64,000 bases of DNA, taken from positions 62,001-126,000 of the forward strand of contig NZ_JAARLY010000009.1 of the NCBI RefSeq assembly GCF_011759385.1, written 5' to 3'. Position 1 is the stretch's first letter. Each line of letters begins with the position of its first letter. Positions 16,229 to 24,569 of the stretch are shown here, piece after piece. The stretch comes from Oleiagrimonas sp. C23AA. GTDB taxonomy: Bacteria > Pseudomonadota > Gammaproteobacteria > Xanthomonadales > Rhodanobacteraceae. The position numbers were made by a program, and so were the translations under genes. The notes under the pieces were generated by a model. The model was not told where the DNA came from, ran no database searches, and saw only the letters and a list, made by a program, of their open reading frames with translations.

Positions 16229-19200
16229 CCGATCAATCGCCCCTTCCTTCCACCACCACGCCGCTTGATCCTTGGCACGTCAGCCGCGGCGGGGGACGCA
16301 TCCAGCGCCCCGCGTTCGAGGAAACGCTGTTCGCATTGTCCAACGGCTCGCTGGGTGTGCGCGGCGGCCTGGAGGAATACCCCAGCGCCACCCAGGGCAG
16401 CTTCCTGAGCGGCGTGTGGGAACGCTCGGCGATTGACTATCACGAACGCTTTCCGGGCTTTGCGCGCACCACCGACACACGCCTGCCGGTGGTCGACGGC
16501 ACCGGCATCGGCCTGCGCCTGGGCGAGCACGCGGTAGACCTGGAGCACGGCGAGTGGCTGCATTTCGAGCGTCGCCTGGACATGCGCCATGGCTGCCTGA
16601 AGCGCGCGCTTGAGTGGCGCTCGCCGCAAGGCCATACCCTGCGCATCGACAGTGAGCGCCTGGTCTCGATGCAGGTGCCGGGGCTGATGTGCCTTCGCTA
16701 CACCGTGCATTCGGTGGACTACAGCGGCCCGATCCGGCTCGACTCGCAGCTGGCCGGCGACCACACCGCCAAGGAACAGGGCGCCGACCCGCGCATCGGC
16801 GTGCGCGTGCACGGTGGCCTGGACATCATCGGCCGTGGCGTCGATGCCGACCGCGCCTGGATGCTGCAGCGCACCCGCCACAGCGAAGTGGCCATGGCCT
16901 GCGCGCAGCAGCACCGCCTGCACGGCGAGACGCTGACACTGGCCGACACCCATTACAGCGAGCACCGCGCCGGTCAGGTTTTCGAAGGCACGCTGGCCCC
17001 CGGCCAGAGCGTCACGCTGGAAAAATTTGTCGCCTATGCCTGGAGCGAACCGGGCTTTGCCGGGGACACCCGCCAGTTGCTGGAACGGGCCGGCGACGTA
17101 CTCGATCAGGCCGTGCCGGCCGGCTACGCCTCGCAGGCCCAGGCGCAAGCGGCGCACTTTGCCCGGTTCTGGCAGCGCGCCGAGCTGGGCATCGACGGCG
17201 ATGCGCTGACCGAGCAGTCGCTGCGCTTCAATCTGTTCCACGTCTACCAGTCGGTCGTGCGCCACGGTGATGGCTCGATGGCCGCCAAGGGCCTGACCGG
17301 CGAAGGCTACGAAGGCCATTATTTCTGGGATGCCGAGGTCTTCGCGCTGCCGGTGCTGGCGCTGACCGAACCGCAGCTGGCGCGCGATATGCTGGTCTAC
17401 CGCCACCGCACGCTGGACCGCGCCCGCGCCCACGCCCGCGAAATGAATCACCCCACCGGCGCGCTGTACGCCTGGCGCACCATCAGTGGCGACGAGTGCT
17501 CGGCGTACTACCCCAGCGGCTCGGCGCAATATCACATCAACGCCGCGGTGGCCTACGCCATCCGCCTTTATGTGGATGTCAGCGGCGACACCGACTTCAT
17601 GTACAGCCACGGCGCCGAAATGCTGCTGGAGATGGCGCGCGTGTGGATGCAGGTGGGCCACTTCAATGCCCGCCGCGGCGGTGCTTTCTGCATCCACGAA
17701 GTCACCGGACCGGACGAATACACCGCGCTGGTCAACAACAATCATTACACCAATCGCATGGCGCAGGCGCATCTTCGCGACGCGGTTGCCGTCGCCGAGG
17801 CGATGCGCAAGAAACGTCCGGATGACTACCAGGCCCTGCGCACGCGCCTGGCGTTGGAGGAAACCGAGCTGGCCGCCTGGAAGGCCGCCGCCGAGGCCAT
17901 GTACCTGGAGGAAGATGCGCGCCTTGGCATCTTTCCGCAGGACGACAGTTTTCTGGACAAGCCACGCTGGCCCGGCCCGCTGGGCGGCGCCGGCAAACGT
18001 CCGCTGCTGCTTAACTGTCACCCGCTGACGCTGTATCGCCACCAGGTCTGCAAGCAGGCCGACGCGCTGCTGGCGCTGCTGATTCGTGGCGAGACCGTGT
18101 CGCTGGCGGCCAAGCGGCGCAACTTCGATTACTACGAAGGCGTCACCGTGCACGACTCGACGCTGTCGCCATCGACCTTCGGCATCATGGCCTCGGAAGT
18201 GGGCTACCCGGACAAGGCCTGGCACTACTTCCAGGACACGCTGCGCGTGGATCTGGACGATCGCCACGGCAATGCCGATCACGGCGCGCACATGGCCGCC
18301 ATGGCCGGCAGCTGGCTGGGCCTGGCCTGGGGCTTTGGTGGCATGCGCATCGCCAGCGGGCAGTTGCATCTGCGCCCCGTGCTGCCCAAGGCCTGGAACG
18401 GCTATCACTTTGGCATCGTCTGGCACGGCCAGCGCCTGAAGGTGCGTGTCGATGCCAGCCAGGTGCACTACCACACCGATGGCGCCCAGCCGCTGTGGCT
18501 GCATCACGATGGCGAACACATCGAGGTGCGCCCCGGCAGCGACACCGTGCGCCCGCTACCGGCCGCCGCGCGCCGCCAGGATACCGACTTCAAGGCGGTG
18601 ATCTTCGACCTGGACGGCGTCCTGGCCGACACCGCGCCGATCCACATGCAGGCGTGGGAACGGCTGGCCGGCGAAATCGGCGTGCCGTTCGATGCCGCGG
18701 TGGGCGAGCGCCTGAAGGGCGTCGACCGCGCCACTTCGCTGGAAATCATTCTGGAACGTGCGCCACGCGCTTTCAGCAGCGACGAAAAGGCCGAACTGGC
18801 CGAGCGCAAGAACCGCTACTACGTCGAACGCATTGCCCAGTTCGGCCCGCAACACCTGCTGCCCGGCGCCGCCGATGCGCTCTCGAAGGTGCGTCAGGCC
18901 GGCCTGCGCGTGGGTCTGGCCTCGGCCAGCCGCAACGCGCCGCTGCTACTGGAGCGTTTGGGCATCGCCCAGCAGTTCGACTACGTGGTCGATGCCGGTC
19001 GCATCGCCCGCTCCAAACCCGATCCGGAAATTTTCCTGACCGCCGCGGCCGGCCTCGGGGTGCATCCCGACGCCTGCCTGGGCGTGGAGGACGCGGTGGC
19101 AGGGATCGCCGCCATCCGTGCCGCCGGCATGGCGTCACTGGGCGTTGGCAAGCCGGAGGTGCTGCACGACGCCGATGCCGTGGTACCCGATCTGGCCTCG

Positions 19201-19230
19201 TTCGACCTGAGCATGCTCAAAGCGGCGTGA
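16225..19230 (+). CDS. bifunctional GH65 disaccharide phosphorylase / beta-phosphoglucomutase
   Basis: A 1001-aa fusion without signal peptide, so cytoplasmic. Residues about 15-780 are a GH65 phosphorylase: N-terminal beta-sandwich (FALSNGSLGVRGG), (alpha/alpha)6 barrel with FWDAEVFALP, and the catalytic general acid Glu498 in VTGPDEYTALVNNNHYTN. Residues about 788-1000 are a complete HAD-type beta-phosphoglucomutase: nucleophile Asp795 and Asp797 (FDLDGVLADTA), LKGVDR (830-835), SASRN (900-904), Lys931 in KPDP and Glu955-Asp956. Expected chemistry: alpha-glucosyl disaccharide plus phosphate gives glucose and beta-glucose 1-phosphate, then glucose 6-phosphate. Trehalose, maltose, kojibiose and nigerose are all possible substrates; sequence inspection does not decide. 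It is the first enzyme gene after the LacI operators. Confidence 0.93.
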   Translation: MTDQSPLPSTTTPLDPWHVSRGGGRIQRPAFEETLFALSNGSLGVRGGLEEYPSATQGSFLSGVWERSAIDYHERFPGFARTTDTRLPVVDGTGIGLRLGEHAVDLEHGEWLHFERRLDMRHGCLKRALEWRSPQGHTLRIDSERLVSMQVPGLMCLRYTVHSVDYSGPIRLDSQLAGDHTAKEQGADPRIGVRVHGGLDIIGRGVDADRAWMLQRTRHSEVAMACAQQHRLHGETLTLADTHYSEHRAGQVFEGTLAPGQSVTLEKFVAYAWSEPGFAGDTRQLLERAGDVLDQAVPAGYASQAQAQAAHFARFWQRAELGIDGDALTEQSLRFNLFHVYQSVVRHGDGSMAAKGLTGEGYEGHYFWDAEVFALPVLALTEPQLARDMLVYRHRTLDRARAHAREMNHPTGALYAWRTISGDECSAYYPSGSAQYHINAAVAYAIRLYVDVSGDTDFMYSHGAEMLLEMARVWMQVGHFNARRGGAFCIHEVTGPDEYTALVNNNHYTNRMAQAHLRDAVAVAEAMRKKRPDDYQALRTRLALEETELAAWKAAAEAMYLEEDARLGIFPQDDSFLDKPRWPGPLGGAGKRPLLLNCHPLTLYRHQVCKQADALLALLIRGETVSLAAKRRNFDYYEGVTVHDSTLSPSTFGIMASEVGYPDKAWHYFQDTLRVDLDDRHGNADHGAHMAAMAGSWLGLAWGFGGMRIASGQLHLRPVLPKAWNGYHFGIVWHGQRLKVRVDASQVHYHTDGAQPLWLHHDGEHIEVRPGSDTVRPLPAAARRQDTDFKAVIFDLDGVLADTAPIHMQAWERLAGEIGVPFDAAVGERLKGVDRATSLEIILERAPRAFSSDEKAELAERKNRYYVERIAQFGPQHLLPGAADALSKVRQAGLRVGLASASRNAPLLLERLGIAQQFDYVVDAGRIARSKPDPEIFLTAAAGLGVHPDACLGVEDAVAGIAAIRAAGMASLGVGKPEVLHDADAVVPDLASFDLSMLKAA

Positions 19231-19316
19231 TCAGGTCGGCGCGGCCGGCTGTTGCAGTTGAACCCATAACAAGCAGAACAACCCAGATACCCGTTTTTCG
19301 TAGGGGAGGAGACAAC

Positions 19317-21833
19317 ATGAACCGCACTTCGCGCTTTACCCGCGTCACCCTGGCTGCGGCCATCGCCGCCGTGCTGATGTCCGGCACGGTGATGGCCCAG
19401 GATACCGCCACCCAGACGCCGGCCAAGAAGCAGGCCCAGGCCGGCTCCAGTGCTTCCAATCCGCAAAGCCTCAACCAGGTGGTGATTACCGGCAATGCCG
19501 CCGCGCTCGGTCTTCGCAAGATCGACGCCAGCTACTCCATCACCACCGCCAGCTATGCCGAGATCAAGGAGAAGAATCCGGTCAGCACCGCCGACCTGCT
19601 GAAGATGTCGCCGGGCGTGTTCCCGGAATCATCCGGTGGCCAGACCGGTGCCAACATCGAAGTGGCCGGCTTCCCCGGCGGCGGCGATGCGCCGTTCGTC
19701 ACCGTGCAGATGAACGGCTCGCCGATCTACCCGGCCTCCACGCTGTCGTTCCTGGCCAACTCCTCGATGTTCCGCCTCGATGACACCATCGACCGCGTCG
19801 AAACCGTGCAGGGTGGCCCGGCCGTGCTCTACGGCAACGGCCAGCCCGGCCTGACCGCCAACTTCATCCTCAAGCAGGGCACCGATGTGCCGTCCGGAGA
19901 CATCGGCCTGACCGTCGGCTCGGAAGGCATGCAGCGTCTGGACGGCTTCTATGGCTTTCCGCTGGGCCATAACTGGTATGGCAGCATCGGCGGCTTCTGG
20001 CGCAAGTCCGACGGCGTACGCGACCCGCAGTTCTCCGCCGACAAGGGCGGCCAGCTCACCGCCACGCTGGCGCATGACCTGGACAACGGCTCGGTGATGT
20101 TCTATGCCCGCGCCCTGCACGACAAGAACCAGTTCGTCACTGACACGCCCATTCTCAATCCGAGCAAGGGCCAGTTCGACAACTACCCCGGCTTCAGCCC
20201 GCTGACCGGCACCTTCGGCTCCAATGCCGACCGCTACGAGACCATCGCCACCACACCGTGCGCCACCGCCGGCTGCACACCCGGCGGCGTGGGCGTGGAC
20301 CTGGCCGATGGTCGCGGTGCCGACATCCACATGATTGGCGGCAACCTGGACCTGGACTTCGGCAGCGGTTGGTCGTTGAACGACAAGTTCAATTTCACCG
20401 GCGGCAACATGGACACCCGTTCGTTCTTCTCCACCGGTCAGAACCCGACCTCGCTGGCCGATTTCATCGCCGGCAAGGAAGCGGCCGACGGCCTGCCGAC
20501 CGACCTGACTGCCAGCGCCACCTATACCAACGGCAAGCCGGCCGACATGAACGAGAACGTGACCACGCAGGGCCTGTGGTACGTCAACAAGAACATCCGC
20601 TCGTTCAGCAACGAAGTACACCTGAGCAAGGAGTTGTTCGACGGCAACACGCTGACCTTCGGCAACTACACCGCGGTGTATTCGGCCAAGGACACCTGGT
20701 TCCTGGGCAACAACATGCTGCTGCAGGCCAAGAACAACCCGAATCCGATCGTGGTCAACCTGAGCGACGGCGCCACCACTTACGCGCTGACCGATCCGCA
20801 GGGCTTCACCAGCGGCTCCTCTTTCGCACTGCATGAGGACTGGAACGCCACCAACACCGCGTTCTTCGTCACCGATTCGTGGAAGCTCGACAACTGGTTG
20901 TTCGACGCCGGCGTGCGTGTCGAGCACCAATCGGCCAACGGCACCCTGACCAACAATGCCTCGGGTGACCTGGACAACAACCCCAACACGCTCTACAACA
21001 ACAATGCCTCGTACCTGACCGGCGACACCACCAAGCTCAACTACTCCAAGTCCGCACCGTCCTGGACCATTGGTGCCAACTACACCTTCAACGACCATTC
21101 CAGCGCCTATGCGCGCGTCAATGACGGCATCCACTTCCCGGCCTTCGACGACCTGCGCGGCCTGCCGACCACGCCGGTTCAGAAGATCCACAACATGGAA
21201 GTGGGCTACAAGTACCAGAACAAGTACCTGTACGTGGACGTGGCCGCCTACCGCCGCCTGTTCTATGGCGTGCCATACACCATCACCACCGACAACGGCC
21301 AGCAGAGCTTCACCTACGGCTCGGCCACCAAGGGCGTGAACTTCCAGGCGACCATCCGTCCGACCGACAACTTCTCGATCGCGCTGACCGGCGATTACAT
21401 GGACGGCCACTACACCAACTACAAGGGCTGCGTGTCCTACCAGACCCAGTCCGGCGGCACCGCCTGCGACAGCATCACCGGCATGCAGCTGCAGCGTCAG
21501 CCCAAGTTCCAGTACCGCATCACGCCGGCATATCACATCCCGGCCGCCTGGGGTGACATCAAGTTCTGGGCCACTTACGAGCATGTCGGCGATCGCTACG
21601 GCGACCTGATCGAGCAGCAGCCGCTGGGCAACTACTACGACGTCAGCGCCGGCATTCTGGCCAACGTCGGCACGCACTGGACCTACACCCTGCGCGGCAC
21701 CAACCTGACCAACCAGATCGGCATCACCGAGGGCAACTCGCGCCTGTTCGGCTTTGCCAGCGGCGGTGGCGTGATCCTGGCCCGTTCCATCGAGGGCCGT
21801 GAGGTCAACTTCCAGGTCAAGTACGAGTTCTGA
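19317..21833 (+). CDS. TonB-dependent outer-membrane receptor, probable alpha-glucoside importer
   Basis: An 838-aa receptor. A signal peptide (about 1-27, ending VMAQ) leads into a TonB-box-like stretch (LNQVVITG), the plug domain (about 65-170, with LLKMSPGVF and RVETVQGGPAVLYGNGQPGL) and a 22-strand barrel that ends in the aromatic YEF. GGGGAGGAG precedes the ATG 19317 closely. The substrate is inferred from its position between two GH65 genes. No SusD partner is present, as is usual in proteobacterial carbohydrate loci. The gap from the GH65 fusion is 86 bp with no obvious terminator, so co-transcription is likely. Confidence 0.93.
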   Translation: MNRTSRFTRVTLAAAIAAVLMSGTVMAQDTATQTPAKKQAQAGSSASNPQSLNQVVITGNAAALGLRKIDASYSITTASYAEIKEKNPVSTADLLKMSPGVFPESSGGQTGANIEVAGFPGGGDAPFVTVQMNGSPIYPASTLSFLANSSMFRLDDTIDRVETVQGGPAVLYGNGQPGLTANFILKQGTDVPSGDIGLTVGSEGMQRLDGFYGFPLGHNWYGSIGGFWRKSDGVRDPQFSADKGGQLTATLAHDLDNGSVMFYARALHDKNQFVTDTPILNPSKGQFDNYPGFSPLTGTFGSNADRYETIATTPCATAGCTPGGVGVDLADGRGADIHMIGGNLDLDFGSGWSLNDKFNFTGGNMDTRSFFSTGQNPTSLADFIAGKEAADGLPTDLTASATYTNGKPADMNENVTTQGLWYVNKNIRSFSNEVHLSKELFDGNTLTFGNYTAVYSAKDTWFLGNNMLLQAKNNPNPIVVNLSDGATTYALTDPQGFTSGSSFALHEDWNATNTAFFVTDSWKLDNWLFDAGVRVEHQSANGTLTNNASGDLDNNPNTLYNNNASYLTGDTTKLNYSKSAPSWTIGANYTFNDHSSAYARVNDGIHFPAFDDLRGLPTTPVQKIHNMEVGYKYQNKYLYVDVAAYRRLFYGVPYTITTDNGQQSFTYGSATKGVNFQATIRPTDNFSIALTGDYMDGHYTNYKGCVSYQTQSGGTACDSITGMQLQRQPKFQYRITPAYHIPAAWGDIKFWATYEHVGDRYGDLIEQQPLGNYYDVSAGILANVGTHWTYTLRGTNLTNQIGITEGNSRLFGFASGGGVILARSIEGREVNFQVKYEF

Positions 21834-21843
21834 CCGGCGCCGG

Positions 21844-21906
21844 GGAGCGTGAGCGGTAACAAAAGGCACGCGTCAACGCCTGCGTCGATGCTGCCGCTCA
21901 CGCTCC
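21844..21906 (+). other. long-range hairpin after the TonB receptor gene
   Basis: A 13-bp perfect inverted repeat (GGAGCGTGAGCGG at 21844-21856 and its complement at 21894-21906) closes a 37-nt loop just after the receptor stop codon. No T-run follows. In a polycistronic message it could protect the very high-level upstream part or cause partial termination. Confidence 0.5.
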
Positions 21907-21922
21907 TGATCTAGCTCAGACA

Positions 21923-21958
21923 CCTGTCCGCACCGGTATGGCTCAAGGTGCGGACAGG
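21923..21958 (+). other. 12-bp perfect hairpin upstream of the secreted GH65 gene
   Basis: CCTGTCCGCACC (21923-21934) pairs perfectly with 21947-21958 across a 12-nt loop. It is the second stem in the 230-bp gap between the receptor and the next gene. No U-tract follows, so it is more likely an mRNA-processing or stability element than a strong terminator. Confidence 0.5.
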
Positions 21959-22064
21959 CCCAAGGCCCAGCACATGGAGGTGCCGTGCCCGCTTTGCCTT
22001 GCGCCGCTGGAAAGGGGACCGCCTGTGCGTGTCCGTTGAGGGTGCATGACTTTACGGAGTGCCC

Positions 22065-24350
22065 ATGAAACGCCCCGCACTCGCGTTCGCGCTGTTGCTG
22101 CTGGCCTGTGCCGGCGCCAATGCAGCCAACGCGCCAGCATCGTCTGCGACAGCAGCGGCTGAGAGCTTCCGCTTCACCGCGCATGCTTCCGACCTTGGCC
22201 ACTACTTTCCCTCGTACCTGGCCAACGGCTACTTCTCGACCATGACCACCCCGCGCGGCACCGGCCCGGCGCGTGGTTACATGGTCGCCTTCATGGACTA
22301 CACCCAGGGCGACATCGCGCGCCCGGCGGCCATTCCCGGCTGGAGCGAGGTCGACTACAACGCCGGCAAGGGCTGGCTGAACCAGGTGAAGTTGAATGGC
22401 CGCATCTTCCAGCACTACGCGCAGACGCTGGACATGCATGCCGCCGTGCTCGATACGCGCTATCGCTTTGATTACGCCGGCCGCGCCACGCAGGTGCACG
22501 TCACCAGCTTTGTTAGCCAGGCCGATCACCACATCGGCGTGACCCGCCTGACCCTGACGCCGCAGTTCACCGGCGATGTGCAGCTGCGCTTTCCGTTGCG
22601 GCTGTGGAGCGAGCACCAGCCACGGTTTCCCATCGCCACCATGAGCTTTGCCAAGATGACCGACGCGGTCATCGCCAGTGGCCAGAACCTCAACGACAAG
22701 CCGGCGCCGACACCCGACCGCGCACCGGTGTGGTACGCAGGCTTCACGCGCATCGTGAACGATGACGGCGACGCAAACGCATTGTCTCTATGGCTCAACG
22801 GCCAGGCACAAAACGGACTGAGCATGGCGCAGGCGGCGACCGTAGCCTTGCCGGCCGGCATGAAGCCACTGAAGGCATCGCTGCACAAAGGGCCGTACCG
22901 GCTATCGCTGGACCTGACCGTACATGTGCAAAAAGGCCACACCTATCACTTTGACAAGTTTGTCGCCCTGTCACGCAAAGGCTGGGGCGGCGATGCCAAG
23001 GCCGACCTCGCATTGGCCCGCCAGGCACGCACGCGCGGCTTTGATGCATTGCTGCAAGCCCATCGCGCGGCCTGGGCCAAGCTGTGGCAAACCGACATCA
23101 TCGTTGACGGCGATGCCAAGGTGCAGAAGGCACTGCATTCGGACCTTTACTACCTGCTAGCCAACAGCACCACCGGCACAGCCTGGCCGATGGGCGCCTG
23201 TGCGCTGACGCCCAATTACGCCGGACACGCGTTCTGGGATTCCGATTCGTGGGTGTTCCCGGCCCTGCTTTTGCTGCACCCCGATCGCGCCAAGCCGATT
23301 GTGATGTTCCGCCATCGCACCATGGGGCCGGCCAAGGCGCTGGCCAAGCGCTACGGCTATCGCGGCACCATGTACCCGTGGGAGGCCGATCCGCAGACCG
23401 GCAGCGACCAGACCCCGCACTTTGCCTGGCAGATGGTGCGCGAAGTGCACCTGGACGCCGATGTCGCCATCGCGCAGTGGCAGTACTACCTGGCCACCGG
23501 TGACAAACACTGGCTGAAAACCGTCGGCTGGCCGGTGATCGCCAACGTGGCACGCTTCTGGGCCAGCCGCGTCAGCGAGGACAAAGCCACCGGGCGCTAC
23601 CAGATTCTGCATGTCACCTCGCCCGACGAGGACTACAACGACGTTCCCAACGACACCTTCACCAACGCCGCCGCGCGCAAGGCACTGCGCATCGCGGTGA
23701 AGGCGGCGGCCGTGGTGGGCGCCACGCCCGACCCGCAGTGGTCGCGCATCGCCAAGCATCTGGTGATTCCCTTCTCCAAGGCCGAGCAACGTCACTACAA
23801 CTTCGACCCGGACACGCCCCACGACAAGGACACCTGGATGGGCGCGACCCTGGCCTGGCTGATGTATCCCAATCTGGACCTGGCCATGTCGCCCACGGTG
23901 CGCCGCAACGATTTTGCCGCGCAGCTGAAAGCCATTCACGCCTCGCCGGTACCGCCCAACGAAATGATGACCGCGATGCTCACCGTCGGCGCCGCCGAAC
24001 TGGGCGATGCGCGTACCGCCGGGCACTGGCTGCAGGCCAACCTCAAGGGCTATCTCAAGGCGCCATTCAATGTGCGCAGCGAAACGGCCAGCAACAACGC
24101 CGGCTACATCCTGGCGACTTCGGCCGGCTTCGTGCAAAGCGTGATGTACGGCCTGAGCGGCCTTCGCATCGAAGATGGCGGCATCGTGCAGGCCTACCCG
24201 CCCGTGCTGCCGCCAGGCTGGAACGGGCTGACGCTGCGTCGCATCGCCATCGGCGGCCAACGCATCACCATCCACATTCAGCGCAACGCCGCCGGCAAGG
24301 TCGTGCTGACACGCACGCCAGCCACCGGCGACACCGGGAACGCGCACTGA
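22065..24350 (+). CDS. secreted GH65 glycoside hydrolase
   Basis: A 761-aa protein with a signal peptide (about 1-20, ending GANA) and the GH65 layout: beta-sandwich (about 35-270), linker, (alpha/alpha)6 barrel with HAFWDSDSWVFPALLLLHP, and the catalytic acid Glu522 in HVTSPDED. It resembles the hydrolase branch (acid trehalase, PGGHG-like, kojibiose hydrolase) more than the phosphorylases. Hydrolases of this family use a second acidic base. It should trim a glucosyl residue from an oligosaccharide in the periplasm. ATG 22065 has GGAG six bases upstream. It is the exported counterpart of the cytoplasmic GH65 fusion two genes earlier. Confidence 0.88.
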   Translation: MKRPALAFALLLLACAGANAANAPASSATAAAESFRFTAHASDLGHYFPSYLANGYFSTMTTPRGTGPARGYMVAFMDYTQGDIARPAAIPGWSEVDYNAGKGWLNQVKLNGRIFQHYAQTLDMHAAVLDTRYRFDYAGRATQVHVTSFVSQADHHIGVTRLTLTPQFTGDVQLRFPLRLWSEHQPRFPIATMSFAKMTDAVIASGQNLNDKPAPTPDRAPVWYAGFTRIVNDDGDANALSLWLNGQAQNGLSMAQAATVALPAGMKPLKASLHKGPYRLSLDLTVHVQKGHTYHFDKFVALSRKGWGGDAKADLALARQARTRGFDALLQAHRAAWAKLWQTDIIVDGDAKVQKALHSDLYYLLANSTTGTAWPMGACALTPNYAGHAFWDSDSWVFPALLLLHPDRAKPIVMFRHRTMGPAKALAKRYGYRGTMYPWEADPQTGSDQTPHFAWQMVREVHLDADVAIAQWQYYLATGDKHWLKTVGWPVIANVARFWASRVSEDKATGRYQILHVTSPDEDYNDVPNDTFTNAAARKALRIAVKAAAVVGATPDPQWSRIAKHLVIPFSKAEQRHYNFDPDTPHDKDTWMGATLAWLMYPNLDLAMSPTVRRNDFAAQLKAIHASPVPPNEMMTAMLTVGAAELGDARTAGHWLQANLKGYLKAPFNVRSETASNNAGYILATSAGFVQSVMYGLSGLRIEDGGIVQAYPPVLPPGWNGLTLRRIAIGGQRITIHIQRNAAGKVVLTRTPATGDTGNAH

Positions 24351-24360
24351 TGCGCGCCCG

Positions 24361-24403
24361 CAGCACCGTAAGTCCCACTCCCTCTCCCGGCCTTACGGTG
24401 CTG
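24361..24403 (+). other. 12-bp perfect hairpin after the secreted GH65 gene
   Basis: CAGCACCGTAAG (24361-24372) pairs exactly with CTTACGGTGCTG (24392-24403) over a 19-nt loop, ten bases after the stop codon. A clear intrinsic terminator follows 110 bp later. The two stems together suggest controlled read-through into the GH31 gene. Confidence 0.5.
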
Positions 24404-24514
24404 TCTTTGGGACGGCATGCAACACGCACGCTGACCGTCCTGCCTTGCGCCGGCACACGGGCCCCTGCCCGCCCGCCGGTACACGGCCGCGCCCTGCCGG
24501 TATCCCGACCCGGT

Positions 24515-24534
24515 GGGGGCGCGGCCCCCTTTTT
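24515..24534 (+). terminator. intrinsic terminator inside the glycosidase gene cluster
   Basis: A compact stem GGGGGC (24515-24520), loop GCG, GCCCCC (24524-24529) is followed directly by TTTTT (24530-24534). This is a textbook rho-independent terminator. It sits only 36 bp ahead of the GH31 start codon, which leaves little room for a new promoter, so it probably attenuates rather than ends the transcript. Confidence 0.7.
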
Positions 24535-24569
24535 CCGCTGTTGACCGCCCACCGGCCAAGGAACCTTGC

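Noticed and set aside
16162-18519. Long open frames opposite real genes (also opposite the receptor at 19629-21869, lpd at 45391-47178 and aceF/mscS at 47188-49833).
   Set aside because: They arise from the strong GC bias at third codon positions; the opposite strand carries recognised enzymes with complete motifs.
18495-19316. An open upstream extension of the TonB receptor frame.
   Set aside because: It lies in another frame of the GH65-phosphoglucomutase gene; the signal peptide and strong ribosome site place the receptor start at 19317.
24351-24544. A 64-codon frame whose ATG overlaps the stop of the secreted GH65 gene (TGATG) and runs almost to the GH31 gene.
   Set aside because: The Pro/Arg/Ala-rich composition is that of non-coding GC-rich sequence, and it contains both a 12-bp hairpin and an intrinsic terminator, so I treat the stretch as regulatory.
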